DNA from: UBA12191 sp964422295
GTDB lineage: Bacteria > Planctomycetota > UBA8108 > UBA1146
Assembly: GCA_964422295.1 (NCBI GenBank)
Contig: CAYRAM010000009.1
Span: 1-64,000 of the forward strand
Direction of reading: 5' to 3'
DNA length: 64,000 nt
In this document: piece by piece, positions 1 to 9,869 of the stretch
How positions within the stretch are numbered: position 1 is the stretch's first letter
Layout of the letters: the number at the start of each line of letters is the position of its first letter
Made by a program: the position numbers and the translations under genes
Notes under the pieces: generated by a model
Told to the model about the DNA's origin: nothing
Database searches by the model: none
The model's input: only the letters and a program-made list of their open reading frames with translations

Positions 1-1280
1 TCACCGTCGTCGTCGGTATCGCCGGTGTCACAGATGCCGTCACTATCGGTGTCGGTTCCGTCGTTGGCGGGGTTGTCGGTTCCGCTGGAGCAGTCGTCAC
101 AACCGTCCATGTCCGCATCACGACATTGGGTGTTGTCGAGAGGAGCACTGTCGTCTCCATCCGGCACACCGTCGTTGTCGTCGTCGGTATCGCAGTCATC
201 TTCGGTACCGTCACTGTCGGTGTCTGTCTCGCAAGATTGGAGTACGCCATCCGAATCACAATCCAGTGCCGCATTCGCTACGATCTGACACTCGTCCGGA
301 ACTCCGTCGCTGTCACAATCTGAGGAGGTTCCAGCAGTAATGTCGCAGTTGTCCAAAGTGCCGTTGGAATTGCAGTCGAGACCAGTACCTGCAGTCAACT
401 CGCAACTGTCAAGAGCACCGTCCGAATCGCAATCAGCAGCTCCGCCCGAGATGTCACACTCGTCCGGAATGTTGTTGGAATCACAATCGAGGCTGGTTGC
501 GGAGGAGATGTCGCAGTTGTCCAAAGTGCCATTGGAATTGCAGTCGAGCCCCGTTCCTGCAGTCAACTCACAACTATCGAGTGCTCCGTCAGTATCACAG
601 TCTGCAGCTCCTGCAGAAATGTCACACTCATCGGGGTTTCCATTGGAGTCGCAATCAAGGCTCGTCCCGCTGGAGATGTCGCAACTGTCCAATACATTGT
701 TACTGTTGCAATCGAGGCTGGCGTCCCCTCCGAGCTCTGCGCTGTACTCACAAAGGTCGAGGACACCATCGACATCACAGTCTTTGGTTGGATCAGCAGT
801 GATTTCACACTCGTCCACGACTCCGTTGGAATCACAATCGGTATCGCATTCATCCGGTACCAAATTGCCGTTGCAATCGGGCGCTCCAAGAGCAACCTCG
901 CAAGGGTCCAAAATTCCATTGCTGTTGCAATCTTCACCACTGAGGAACTGACAAATGTCAGGCACCCCATTGTTGTCGCAGTCCTTATTGAGTCCGTCTG
1001 AGATATCACAGGAATCCGGCCTGCCATTGGTATTACAATCCTGGCTGGTACCAGCGGTGATATCGCACTCGTCAGGAACACCGTTGGAGTTGCAATCCTC
1101 GCTGGTGCCGTTGGTAATATCGGTAGAATCTTCAATCCCATTATTGTTGCAGTCCAGCATTGGGATTGTTGGCAAGACAGGAATCAACAGCATCGCTGAA
1201 GCTGTAGAGCAAACTCCCATTACCAAACAAAGAATGAACGCGGGCACGATACATCGCACCAAGGATTTGAGCGGTGACAT
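1..1280 (-). CDS. Secreted Asp/Asn/Cys-rich calcium-binding repeat protein (3' end outside window)
   Basis: This reading frame is open from an ATG at 1280 to the window edge (426 codons seen, no stop). The start has a strong GGAGGAG site five bases upstream. Residues 1-30 form a signal peptide with a hydrophobic core and an Ala-Ser-Ala end. The rest is about 17 copies of a unit with the pattern D-C-(N/D)-x-(N/D)-G-x-x-D-x-C-(D/E), spaced 16-20 residues apart, turning near the visible end into Asp-rich thrombospondin-type-3-like repeats (for example DTDSDGICD). Such acidic loops normally bind calcium, and the paired Cys suggest disulfides. I infer a secreted or surface-attached structural protein. 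A 168-bp internal duplication (340-675) shows recent repeat expansion. The function is not known, and the missing C-terminus could hold an anchor or dockerin. Confidence 0.85.
   Translation of the reverse strand, partial: MSPLKSLVRCIVPAFILCLVMGVCSTASAMLLIPVLPTIPMLDCNNNGIEDSTDITNGTSEDCNSNGVPDECDITAGTSQDCNTNGRPDSCDISDGLNKDCDNNGVPDICQFLSGEDCNSNGILDPCEVALGAPDCNGNLVPDECDTDCDSNGVVDECEITADPTKDCDVDGVLDLCEYSAELGGDASLDCNSNNVLDSCDISSGTSLDCDSNGNPDECDISAGAADCDTDGALDSCELTAGTGLDCNSNGTLDNCDISSATSLDCDSNNIPDECDISGGAADCDSDGALDSCELTAGTGLDCNSNGTLDNCDITAGTSSDCDSDGVPDECQIVANAALDCDSDGVLQSCETDTDSDGTEDDCDTDDDNDGVPDGDDSAPLDNTQCRDADMDGCDDCSSGTDNPANDGTDTDSDGICDTGDTDDDG
340..675 (-). repeat. 168-bp direct duplication inside the repeat gene
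   Basis: Positions 340-507 and 508-675 are two near-identical 168-bp copies (56 codons, three Asp/Cys units each). They share long identical stretches, such as the first 20 bases, and differ mostly at third positions. A more diverged third copy begins at 676. The period is a multiple of three, so copy-number change would keep the frame. Confidence 0.85.
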
Positions 1281-1992
1281 AAACACTCCTCCAAGTTATT
1301 TTTCAGCACAGTAAAAACCGAAAAAGAATTGATCCGGTTTTTATAAGCACAGAGCTTTCAGATTTTTTTTAAATGGCGGAAAAGACGGCAGGCATAAACC
1401 CCCGAGTGGATGCAACCCCCACCCGAGCGATTGAATTTGCGAACCACCTCACACACCCCCATTATTTCTATACGAATTTGTCCGGAGATATTCTCAACTT
1501 ATGCGTCTGGAAATGACTTACTCATATACTATGAATAGATATGACAAAGAAATTTACTCTCCTCCGGCACTACACACTTCTCTCACGAATACTCCCAATA
1601 ATACGGTCATAGCATTGAGATCAAACAGGAATTTTATAAGGGATCCCATTTCCTAACTTGGAGAAATCAACAAATGCAATACACCATTTCTATTCAAACA
1701 TTCTTATTAGAATTTTATGACAGATGTCCTTATGAATCGAATATCGCGATCCAACTGACAAACGGAATTACCAAGCGCAGTTAATATCCAAAACCGAACT
1801 ATTTGTCTCGCAAATAGTTAGAAGAACTGCAAGCGCTCGGGTGGAACCGTTTCTGTTTCCGAGGAGTAGAATTATCTGAACCAAAATTCACTTACAAAGA
1901 TTACGTGAACTCTCAATACTGTCAGGCAGTACTTTCCATGAATGTGGGCTGCCGAACCTGTCTCTGCAGGAGAAAAATTATTCATTTTGTGG
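1281..1992. other. AT-rich intergenic region without a gene
   Basis: These 712 bases lie between mutS and the repeat gene, both on the minus strand, and are visibly richer in A/T than their surroundings. I find no convincing ORF, RNA gene or repeat. A weak A/T hairpin (AAAAACCG at 1313-1320 with CGGTTTTT at 1335-1342) sits just upstream of the repeat gene's Shine-Dalgarno. The promoter of the repeat gene must lie here, but I cannot place its boxes. Confidence 0.6.
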
Positions 1993-4614
1993 TTAGGGGA
2001 GAAGCTGTTTCCATTGATAGATCAATTCGAGCGCATCCCGTGGGGTCATCTTATCAGGATTGACTTCTCTCAATTTGTTGAATAGGTCTCTTTCGACCTC
2101 GTCAAACAAACCTGGCTGCTGCATCGGTGCCCTGGATTCCGACTTTCCGATCCTCGTGCCGCTTCCATATAGGCAATGAACTTCAGATTCCAGTTCTGCG
2201 AGGATATCCCGTGATTTTTCAAGGACCGGCTCAGGGATTCCAGCGAGTCGGGCGACGTGGATTCCGTATGATTTGTCTGCTGATCCTCGACAAATCTTGT
2301 GGAGAAAGACGATTTCGTCTTTCCACTCCTTGACCTCCACGCAGAGATTGATCACCTGCTCTGGCCAAATCTGTTCAAGCGCAACCAACTCATGATAGTG
2401 AGTCGCAAAGAGAGTGCGGCATCTGACACGGCTTGCCAGATCCTCAGCGATTGCCCAAGCAATGGAAACTCCGTCATGGGTGCTCGTTCCCCTGCCAACC
2501 TCATCCAATACCACCAATGATCGTTCGGTCGCATTGTGCAAGATTCTCGCCGTTTCGATCATTTCAACCATGAATGTCGACTGACCATGTACCAGGTCAT
2601 CCGCTGCACCAACTCTGGTAAAAATTCGATCTGCCAGTCCGAGTCTTGCTTCTCGAGCAGGGACGTAAGATCCCATCTGCCCAAGGATGCTGATCAGTGC
2701 TGCTTGCCTAATGTAGGTTGATTTTCCAGCCATATTCGGACCAGTGATCACTGCAAGAGTTGCTCCGGTACCCGACTCCAAATCATTTGGAGTAAAATCA
2801 CTCCTTCCAGATCCACCTCCAACAACCGGGTGAAATCCGTCTTTGATTTCAAGGACAGGATTCTCAACAATTTCAGGGGCACACCATTCTTCTTCCGCTG
2901 CCACCCTGGCCAATGACTGATACAAGTCGACTTCCGCAATGATTGCTGACAACTCTTGGAACGCCCCAATGTGGCCCAATAACGCCTCCCGAAGCTGCTT
3001 GAATAGTTCCAATTCGAGTTGATCCGCCCTTTCCCTGGAACCTAATACTTTCTCCTCCATCTCTTTGAGTTCGGGAGTGATGTATCGCTCAGCGTTCTTC
3101 AGTGTCTGTTTGCGGATATAAGTCTCAGGTATTCGATCCGAATGGGTATGGGTCACTTCGATGTAGTAACCGAACACACGGTTGTAGCCCACTTTAAGAC
3201 TTGGGATTCCGGTCTTCGAAGACTCCTCCGCTTCAAATTGCGCCATCCATGAAACCCCATCCCTGGAAACCGAGCGCAACTCATCCAGGGAGGGATCGAA
3301 TCCGTCGCGAATCACTCCTCCCTCCGACAAAGTCAATGGAGGATCGTCAACGATGGTTTCACAAATTCGATCAGCAACCGAAGTGGCAAATTCACCATCG
3401 AGATCTCTGACCAACTCTTTGATCCTGACAGGTTCAAATCGATCCAATAGCATCTTCAATTCGGGCACCGCGTAGAGAGACTTCGCCATGGCTCGAAGAT
3501 CTCTGCCATGGATTCGTCCCATCGGCAGCCTTGAAGCGAGTCTCTCAATATCCCTGACCTCTCCAAGAGCGTTACGAATCGAATTTCTCGAATCCACATC
3601 TTTGACCAGGCAAGAGACCGCAGATTGCCGCATTCGTATCGGCTGCGCATCCGCCAACGGTGACTGAATCCACTCCCTGAGCAGTCTGGCACCCATTGCC
3701 GTCCTGGTTCGGTCGAGCAAGTCGAGGAGAGACCCTCTCCTCTCCCCTGTGCGTGCAACTTCAAGGAGATCGAGAGCCCTGTGGGTGGAGGCGTCCAGAA
3801 CCAGTTTTCTTTGCTGACCTGAACTCTTCAGTGAAGTGATGTGTTCGAGGGATTGTCTCTGAGTTTGCTGCAGGTATTCGAGGAGTGCACCGGCTGTACC
3901 GATCGCTCCTGACAGATGTTCGACCCCAAACCCTTCGAGGGTCGTCATCGAGAAGTGTGCAAGCAATCTTTGACGCGCAGACTCCTGTTCGAAGTGCCAC
4001 TCTGGCCAGCGGGTATGTGTGCAACTCGGAAGGTACGCGGCAAGCCAATCAAGAAGGGAATCCCCGGAAGGATCGAAGCCCTCAGGTATCAAGATTTCAC
4101 GGGGTTGGATGGCAAGAAGGCTCTCGATTCCCTCTCCTGAAGAAAGATCCTGACAATTGAATCTTCCTGTGGACAAATCGATCCAAGCCAGTCCCCCATG
4201 ACCATGATGTGCGGGACGATAAGCTGCAAGATGGATCGGTGCATGATCATCGAGACTTTCCTCGGGAACGAATGTTCCCGGAGTCACCACCCGGACAACT
4301 TGCCGGTCCACGATGCCTTTTGCCTCTGCGGCATCTTCGACCTGTTCACAAATTGCAACCCGATGTCCCGCCTCGACCAATTTCTGGATATAGGTGTCGA
4401 CGCTCTTGACAGGAATTCCTGCCATCGGAATCTTTTGCCCACTCTTGTCTTTCGATCTTGAGGTCAGCGTGATCCCCAGTAATTCGGAGACTAGACGAGC
4501 GTCATCGAAAAACATCTCGTAAAAATCGCCCATGCGAAAGAAAAGCACCTCATCGGGATGCTCTCCCTTCGCTGCATGAAATTGGCGCATCATCGGTGTT
4601 TCAGTGGTCACCAC
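1993..4614 (-). CDS. mutS: DNA mismatch repair protein MutS
   Basis: MutS recognises mismatched bases and small loops in DNA and recruits MutL through its ATPase. The N-terminal mismatch-binding domain is shown by MMRQ followed by FFRMGDFYEMFF, which contains the Phe-x-Glu wedge. Connector, lever and clamp domains follow. The ATPase has Walker A GPNMAGKST at about residue 625 and Walker B VVLDEVGRGTS. The C-terminus has a QPGLFD stretch and a short helical tail. The frame opens as far as 4806, but homology begins at TETPMMRQ; GTG at 4614 has an AAGGGG site upstream and gives 873 residues, the usual family length. An ATG at 4644 is the alternative. mutL (47746-49551) and mutY (38954-40048) are also in the window. 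The gene is transcribed away from the P-domain protein gene. Confidence 0.97.
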   Translation of the reverse strand: MVTTETPMMRQFHAAKGEHPDEVLFFRMGDFYEMFFDDARLVSELLGITLTSRSKDKSGQKIPMAGIPVKSVDTYIQKLVEAGHRVAICEQVEDAAEAKGIVDRQVVRVVTPGTFVPEESLDDHAPIHLAAYRPAHHGHGGLAWIDLSTGRFNCQDLSSGEGIESLLAIQPREILIPEGFDPSGDSLLDWLAAYLPSCTHTRWPEWHFEQESARQRLLAHFSMTTLEGFGVEHLSGAIGTAGALLEYLQQTQRQSLEHITSLKSSGQQRKLVLDASTHRALDLLEVARTGERRGSLLDLLDRTRTAMGARLLREWIQSPLADAQPIRMRQSAVSCLVKDVDSRNSIRNALGEVRDIERLASRLPMGRIHGRDLRAMAKSLYAVPELKMLLDRFEPVRIKELVRDLDGEFATSVADRICETIVDDPPLTLSEGGVIRDGFDPSLDELRSVSRDGVSWMAQFEAEESSKTGIPSLKVGYNRVFGYYIEVTHTHSDRIPETYIRKQTLKNAERYITPELKEMEEKVLGSRERADQLELELFKQLREALLGHIGAFQELSAIIAEVDLYQSLARVAAEEEWCAPEIVENPVLEIKDGFHPVVGGGSGRSDFTPNDLESGTGATLAVITGPNMAGKSTYIRQAALISILGQMGSYVPAREARLGLADRIFTRVGAADDLVHGQSTFMVEMIETARILHNATERSLVVLDEVGRGTSTHDGVSIAWAIAEDLASRVRCRTLFATHYHELVALEQIWPEQVINLCVEVKEWKDEIVFLHKICRGSADKSYGIHVARLAGIPEPVLEKSRDILAELESEVHCLYGSGTRIGKSESRAPMQQPGLFDEVERDLFNKLREVNPDKMTPRDALELIYQWKQLLP

Positions 4615-4877
4615 GGCCGCAAATCCCCTTCCAAAAGACCCCATTCCTGTGAATCTTCCATCACAGGCCGGATGAGGTGGCATTCTAGCCCCTTTCGGGG
4701 CTCTGGCGAAATGTCGTCGCCCCAGATTGCGGCAGAATTTCCCTGATGCGAATGATACCAACCGGGCCAGATTCGGCGTTATCATTGCAGTTGGGATCGT
4801 CTGCAATATTCGCCCTTCAATTGGGGGGCAAACAAGATCCCTTTGGTTTTGAACCCCCTGACAGAGTGGAGTGTTAC

Positions 4878-7800
4878 ATGCACCCCTTTATCAAAGCTGT
4901 TTTTGCTGCCCTTTCAATCGTGGCACTTGCTGTGAATGGGCACCTTCATGCAGATATCACCCAGTGCACCAATCTGCCCAATGCCCTGCCCATTTCGGAA
5001 GATCCGGCGAACCCCACCGATGTCCTCATCACCGTCACAACCGATGAGCCGGTCCTCGACGTCGACGTGCAGGTCGATATCGCCCACGATTACATCGACG
5101 ATGTGATCGTCGAAATCATCTCTCCAGCCGGGACCTCAGTCAGACTCCATGACATGGGTGGCGGCAGCAATGACTTCATCAACGTCATCTTTGACGACGG
5201 GGGAGCACCCAATGGTTCCATTCCATGGGATTCCGGTTGCAGGATGCAACCCTCCGGGCCCGGTGCACTCTCTGATCTTGCCATTGCAAGTTCAATTGGA
5301 GATTGGACTCTCAGTTGCCAAGACACTTATACCGGTGGTGCCACAGGTGCTCTCAGTGGTTGGTGTCTGAATACTTACGATCAAACCGTCTCCGGCGCAG
5401 TCCTTTCACCAAACAACTTGCTGTGCAGGGACTTGGGTGGATCAGGGACAGTTGAATTGAGTTGGTCGAATCCCATGACCTATGATGAGATCCAGGTGTT
5501 GTCTTCAGGGGTCGTGGTAGACATTCTCGCAGGAGATGCGACCAGTTATACTCTTGCTACCGGTTTGGTGGGAGCATTGGTCGAAGTATGCTTGCTCCCC
5601 TCCGCCGCTGGTGCGATCCCTTGTACAACCAGTTGTGCAAGTATCACAACCCAAGCGATCACGCCCTCCCTTGAGGTCTGCAATACTCCCGCTTCTATCG
5701 TTGGCAACACGGTTCCAGAAACCATCGACGTCATCAACATCGGCACAGATCTGGATATCGGAGACTTGCAGGTGCAGGTGGACATTCACCACCCCTTCGT
5801 GGGAGACCTCATCGCAGATCTGACCCACGTAGGAACGACGGTGAGACTCCACGATGAAAATGGTGGAGCTGCGACTCAAATTGAAGCGACCTTCTGGGAT
5901 CTTGGAGGTGCTCAAGGAGCCACAGCGATCAATTGTGGTTGCCCACTCCAGCCGACCGGCCCCGGAGTTCTCGGTGATTTCAATGGTAGTTCGACCCTCG
6001 GTGATTGGACTCTTCGCCTGGACGATGTCTTCACAGGGGGTGGTCCACGAATCGGCTCCCTTGATTCCTGGTGTATCCGGGCATTTGAATTGGGAAGCGT
6101 CACAGGTTTGGTTTGTGATACACCATCGGGTTCAACCGTCTCAACACTGACTTGGAACAATCCCCAGGACTTTGACGGCTTTGAAATTTACGCCAACGGA
6201 TTCCTTGAGTCCTTCATCGCCGATGGCACCGCAACCAGTTACCAAACATCCCCACAAACCCTGCCAACCCAGGTGATCTACTGCGTCGTCCCCCTCCTGA
6301 CAGGCGAGATCGTTCCGCAGAATTGCTGCGAAGGGAACTTCTTCGTTGATCCAGTGAGTGAACTCCTTGCCAGCGCAGAACCGGGAACCGGGTTGATTTC
6401 TGCCAACTGGACCAATGGAGCCATCTACGATCAGATCAGTGTCTTCGTCGATGGAAACCTGGAAGCGACTCTCCCAGGGGACGCCACCTCGTGGAGTGGA
6501 GGTTCTCCCGCAGTTCCTGGAACAGCCGAACTCTGCATCGAAGCGACGCAAAACGGCTTCGTCTCAGATCTGTTGTGTAAAAATGTCGCACTCCTGCAAG
6601 CAAGGGATTATTCAGCTTGTCGCACCCCGGGAACACCCATCAATCAGGCGGTGAGCCCTGTCACTGACATCATATTTGTTCCGAGTAACAATTTGATCGG
6701 AGACATCGACGTGCTCGTCGATCTCCGCCACCCCTTCGTCGGAGATCTCATCGTTGACCTTGCCTCTCCCGGAGGCGTGGGAATTCGCCTGCACGACCTT
6801 CTGGGGGGTGCGGATGCGGATATGAATGTGGTCTACAGCAATGGAGCCCCTGCCAACGCAGGCCCCTACGATTGTGGATGTGCCATGGAAGCCAGTGGGC
6901 CAGGAGCGATGCAGGATTTCGTCAACACTCCCAGCCTGGGTCCGTGGGTGATGACGATTTCAGATATCTACCCCGGAAACATCTCAACATTTGATCGGTG
7001 GTGTCTGCAACTTGATGCAGGATGCCAAACACTTCCGCCGCAGAATCTCACCGCGAGTTCCAATGGAACAGAAATCACCTTGGGTTGGGTGAACCCAGCT
7101 GCTTACGATGAAATCCAGTTGGTCCGCAACGGTGTGCTCGTGGCCACTGGGATCCCCGGGACTTCGACCAGTTATGTCGACACCCCACCATCGGGTGGTC
7201 ATGTTTACGAGTTGATCGGTTTTAATTTTGCACAAGGCTGCAGCAACACCAGCGGACAGATCTCGGCAGGAGTGGGTATCACCGATGTGGTCTGGATCGG
7301 AGAAACTGGCGGAAACATTCTCAGTGGCGAACTTCTTGTCGATAGCCTGAACCAGTTGGGCAGAGTCGTCATGACCGTCGATACCCTTGATGCCGATTTG
7401 CTGGATCGATCAGGAGTACCCGAAGCCCTGTGGGCGTGCTTGGGTACATATCCTGAACGCTATGAATTGACCGCGGCTGATGGATTGCTGCTCTCCGAAA
7501 TCCACACCGGAGACGATGGTCTCGATGGAACCCAAGATCGAGCCCCGGTCTCTCTCTACATCGAAAGCAATGACGCTTGGGGATACGACCCCCAGACCCT
7601 CATCGCCAACTATGACGGAGTAGAGAACACCTCGTTCGGAAATGTGGAAAATGGCGATGACTCACTGGTTGATCTGGTTGGATTCGACTCGGGCTACGGT
7701 CTCGATCTCTCCTTCCTTGATGCTCCATATTTCCAGGACTCTCCAGGAAACGATTACACCGACAGACTGGTCCCATGTGATTTGAATCCTGATCTTGGAG

Positions 7801-8282
7801 GAGATCGATCCGGGGTGATTTGGCAAGGGTCTGATCTATTTGGCCCTTACACCGTTGGAACATACTACGACAGTGACATAGCACCAGTGATCTGCCAAAC
7901 CTGGGAGATCGGCGGATACGGTAATGACATGTTACAGATTCTGCCCCTGTACATTACCGCACTCGAAAACAGTGGCGCACCTCCCCTCGATCCCCAATTT
8001 ATCAGGGGCGACGTCAACAACGACTCTGGGCGCAATGTTGCTGATGCAGTCTATTTGCTTGCGAGCCTCTTTGTTCCCGGTAGCCCCTTGGCGACATGCA
8101 TGGATTCTGCAGATTGCAACGACGACGGCGGAGTCAACGTAGCGGATGCGGTGTTCCTGCTGTCGAATCTGTTCATACCGGGGAGCCCACCGATACCCCC
8201 ACCGGGGACCAACTTCGATTGCGGTATTGATCCGACTGCAGACGCATTGGACTGTGCGAGTACGGGAGGGAATTGCCCCTGA
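4878..8282 (+). CDS. Secreted protein with three P-domains, FN3-like spacers and a dockerin-like C-terminus
   Basis: This is a 1134-residue exported protein. The ATG at 4878 has GGAG six bases upstream and begins a signal peptide (residues 1-24); the frame extends upstream but that part looks noncoding. Three proprotein-convertase P-domain-like modules lie at about 26-165, 264-400 and 577-715. Each carries the pattern D-V-x-V-D-(I/L)-x-H-x-(Y/F)-(I/V)-x-D, then a Leu-His-Asp turn, and closes with G-x-W-x-L-x-x-x-D and a W-C pair. Fibronectin-like spacers lie between them, and a domain of unknown type spans about 790-1035. The last 95 residues are the Asp/Asn dockerin-like doublet (FIRGDVNNDSG, then DCNDDGGVNVADAV). 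P-domains usually sit behind a subtilisin-like protease, but no catalytic triad is visible here. I infer a surface adhesion or assembly role. Confidence 0.85.
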   Translation: MHPFIKAVFAALSIVALAVNGHLHADITQCTNLPNALPISEDPANPTDVLITVTTDEPVLDVDVQVDIAHDYIDDVIVEIISPAGTSVRLHDMGGGSNDFINVIFDDGGAPNGSIPWDSGCRMQPSGPGALSDLAIASSIGDWTLSCQDTYTGGATGALSGWCLNTYDQTVSGAVLSPNNLLCRDLGGSGTVELSWSNPMTYDEIQVLSSGVVVDILAGDATSYTLATGLVGALVEVCLLPSAAGAIPCTTSCASITTQAITPSLEVCNTPASIVGNTVPETIDVINIGTDLDIGDLQVQVDIHHPFVGDLIADLTHVGTTVRLHDENGGAATQIEATFWDLGGAQGATAINCGCPLQPTGPGVLGDFNGSSTLGDWTLRLDDVFTGGGPRIGSLDSWCIRAFELGSVTGLVCDTPSGSTVSTLTWNNPQDFDGFEIYANGFLESFIADGTATSYQTSPQTLPTQVIYCVVPLLTGEIVPQNCCEGNFFVDPVSELLASAEPGTGLISANWTNGAIYDQISVFVDGNLEATLPGDATSWSGGSPAVPGTAELCIEATQNGFVSDLLCKNVALLQARDYSACRTPGTPINQAVSPVTDIIFVPSNNLIGDIDVLVDLRHPFVGDLIVDLASPGGVGIRLHDLLGGADADMNVVYSNGAPANAGPYDCGCAMEASGPGAMQDFVNTPSLGPWVMTISDIYPGNISTFDRWCLQLDAGCQTLPPQNLTASSNGTEITLGWVNPAAYDEIQLVRNGVLVATGIPGTSTSYVDTPPSGGHVYELIGFNFAQGCSNTSGQISAGVGITDVVWIGETGGNILSGELLVDSLNQLGRVVMTVDTLDADLLDRSGVPEALWACLGTYPERYELTAADGLLLSEIHTGDDGLDGTQDRAPVSLYIESNDAWGYDPQTLIANYDGVENTSFGNVENGDDSLVDLVGFDSGYGLDLSFLDAPYFQDSPGNDYTDRLVPCDLNPDLGGDRSGVIWQGSDLFGPYTVGTYYDSDIAPVICQTWEIGGYGNDMLQILPLYITALENSGAPPLDPQFIRGDVNNDSGRNVADAVYLLASLFVPGSPLATCMDSADCNDDGGVNVADAVFLLSNLFIPGSPPIPPPGTNFDCGIDPTADALDCASTGGNCP

Positions 8283-8312
8283 GCACCCGCTGAATAGAAC
8301 GCCATTCACATT

Positions 8313-8354
8313 CGCCCCGGAGAATCATGACCGAAACCATGACTCTCCGGGGCG
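8313..8354. terminator. Strong hairpin between convergent genes
   Basis: CGCCCCGGAGA at 8313-8323 pairs perfectly with TCTCCGGGGCG at 8344-8354, and inside it TCATG (8325-8329) pairs with CATGA (8338-8342). It sits between two convergent gene ends (8282 and 8363), as expected of a bidirectional terminator. Neither strand has a clear T-run, so this is not a textbook intrinsic terminator. Confidence 0.6.
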
Positions 8355-8362
8355 GTGAAAAT

Positions 8363-9694
8363 TCAGGGTAATGATTTAATGACTCTGCTCAGCAGAAGAA
8401 CGAGAATTGCGCCGATGATGGTGCCAATGATCAGGTCCCTCACCCTATTGGTGCTTTGGTTATCTTGCTGCAAACCTTCGTCGGAATCATCCGGCTGATT
8501 CGATTCAATCGTAACTCCGCCCACGGACTCTTCAGTATCGGCATCAATAGCGTTATCAACCGGAGACAACTCTTGGGTACCCGCCTCTACAGTTGGCGTT
8601 GACTCCGCCTTGGCTGGAGCATTGCGATAACTGGCATGGACCACTGAGTCGTTCCCTGTGGCAAATTCACCCTTCCTGCGAGGAGCACTGCTTGCGCGAA
8701 CAGGCCGGGCCACTGTGGTTTCCGCCTCCTGGGTATCAGAACCGCTGTGAACGATGGGGTCCCCCAACGAAACCATTCCATCGGCGCACGCCAAAGTCAA
8801 AGACTCCAGAGCACCCACTTTTTCTTCGCAGCGGGCCAACCTCTGCCGAATCCTATCGACGACCTCGGGCAGATCCCGGGTTTTCAAGTGGCCCTGCCCT
8901 GCTTGCTCAACCGTCCGCTGAATTTCTTTCTTCCTGGAAGCCAATGTATTCCGGAGAGATTCAGCGTCCTCCAAAATCGAGTGAGTTTCTCTCTTCAATG
9001 CGTGGTAAACCCGGGTCTTTGAATCGCTCGCCTCTTCCCATGCTGCCAAACGATCGAGAGAACTTTGACTCGAATCGATGATTTGGACATTGCGAGCCGT
9101 CAGTTCCGTCGTTCTGACACTGAACTCACCCAGCAGTTCGACATAACCTGATTTATCGAGCCCCGATTTGACCGGCTCAAGGAGTGTGGCAGCTGAAGTT
9201 TGTTTCGAGTTGGGGCCAGTGTTGATCTCTCCACTTCTTGTGAGATTCTTTCTGGCAGACTTTTGAGCTTGAGCTTTCTTGCGCCGCTCGATGCGAGCCT
9301 GTTCCCTGAGCATGATCAAATGTTGACGCCTACTCTGAATTTCTTCTGATTCTGTCGCCCCGAGAGGCACTGCTGAAATCAGATCCTCTGCCAAAATTTT
9401 TACGGAATAGTAAGCCGCCAATTTTTCATTGAAGAGGCGAAGCTCAAATTGGTCGTCTTCAAAGGTAACCTCTGCCACATCCTCACGTTCTTTGTCAAAA
9501 AGGCGAAATTTGACTGCTTCCAGCACCACTGGCCGGGGTGGCTGCACCCCCTCCGCAGCCCCTCCAAAGATCACCATGAGAATGAGTACCAAGCTGATCC
9601 CGTTGGCGAGCCAGGGATTCCCAGCTCCTCGGATTCCCTGAAATCTGGACACGCAAGAATCGGGCAATGAAACTGAATTGTGGGTGGACAGCAT
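8363..9694 (-). CDS. Membrane-anchored coiled-coil protein, unknown function
   Basis: I do not recognise a family. The ATG at 9694 is preferred over an upstream GTG at 9727 and has a TTGGAG motif about 11 bases upstream, giving 443 residues. A hydrophobic segment at about 31-47 acts as a signal anchor or signal peptide. A charged, helix-rich body follows with a Lys/Arg-rich patch (RRKKAQAQKSARKN) and long heptad-like stretches. The C-terminal third is low-complexity and acidic, and the last 26 residues are a single membrane helix (IIGTIIGAILVLLLSRV) with a short basic tail. The layout suggests a largely extracytoplasmic coiled coil held by its C-terminus. It is convergent with the P-domain gene and divergent from cutA. 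Confidence 0.7.
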   Translation of the reverse strand: MLSTHNSVSLPDSCVSRFQGIRGAGNPWLANGISLVLILMVIFGGAAEGVQPPRPVVLEAVKFRLFDKEREDVAEVTFEDDQFELRLFNEKLAAYYSVKILAEDLISAVPLGATESEEIQSRRQHLIMLREQARIERRKKAQAQKSARKNLTRSGEINTGPNSKQTSAATLLEPVKSGLDKSGYVELLGEFSVRTTELTARNVQIIDSSQSSLDRLAAWEEASDSKTRVYHALKRETHSILEDAESLRNTLASRKKEIQRTVEQAGQGHLKTRDLPEVVDRIRQRLARCEEKVGALESLTLACADGMVSLGDPIVHSGSDTQEAETTVARPVRASSAPRRKGEFATGNDSVVHASYRNAPAKAESTPTVEAGTQELSPVDNAIDADTEESVGGVTIESNQPDDSDEGLQQDNQSTNRVRDLIIGTIIGAILVLLLSRVIKSLP

Positions 9695-9869
9695 CAGACG
9701 AGAATCTCCAATGGAGCAAAGAACCACGCTCTTTGCGCCATAATTACTCAGGGGACCACTTCATTGGGACCATTCCTAAGGGTCCATTTCTTTCCAATTC
9801 GACATTCTACTGCAATCAGAAGTTCTTTTCCTCAATCTTTCCAGAGGTCCGAACCGTGATAATATCCCG

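Noticed and set aside
1..1280. Regular short repeats that could look like a CRISPR array
   Set aside because: The repeats are degenerate, have no unique spacers and are part of one long open frame with a signal peptide and a good ribosome site on the minus strand.
1313..1342. AAAAACCG/CGGTTTTT stem as a terminator
   Set aside because: The stem is A/T-rich and lies in the leader of the repeat gene, not after a gene. It is mentioned only within the gap entry.
4615..4806. N-terminal extension of MutS to 4806
   Set aside because: The extra residues are Arg/Pro/Gly-rich with no family similarity, and GTG 4614 has a good AAGGGG site.
8593..9081. 162-codon plus-strand ORF opposite the coiled-coil gene
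   Set aside because: Pro/Ser/Arg-rich composition typical of an antisense shadow, no ribosome site, and fully covered by the better-supported minus-strand gene.
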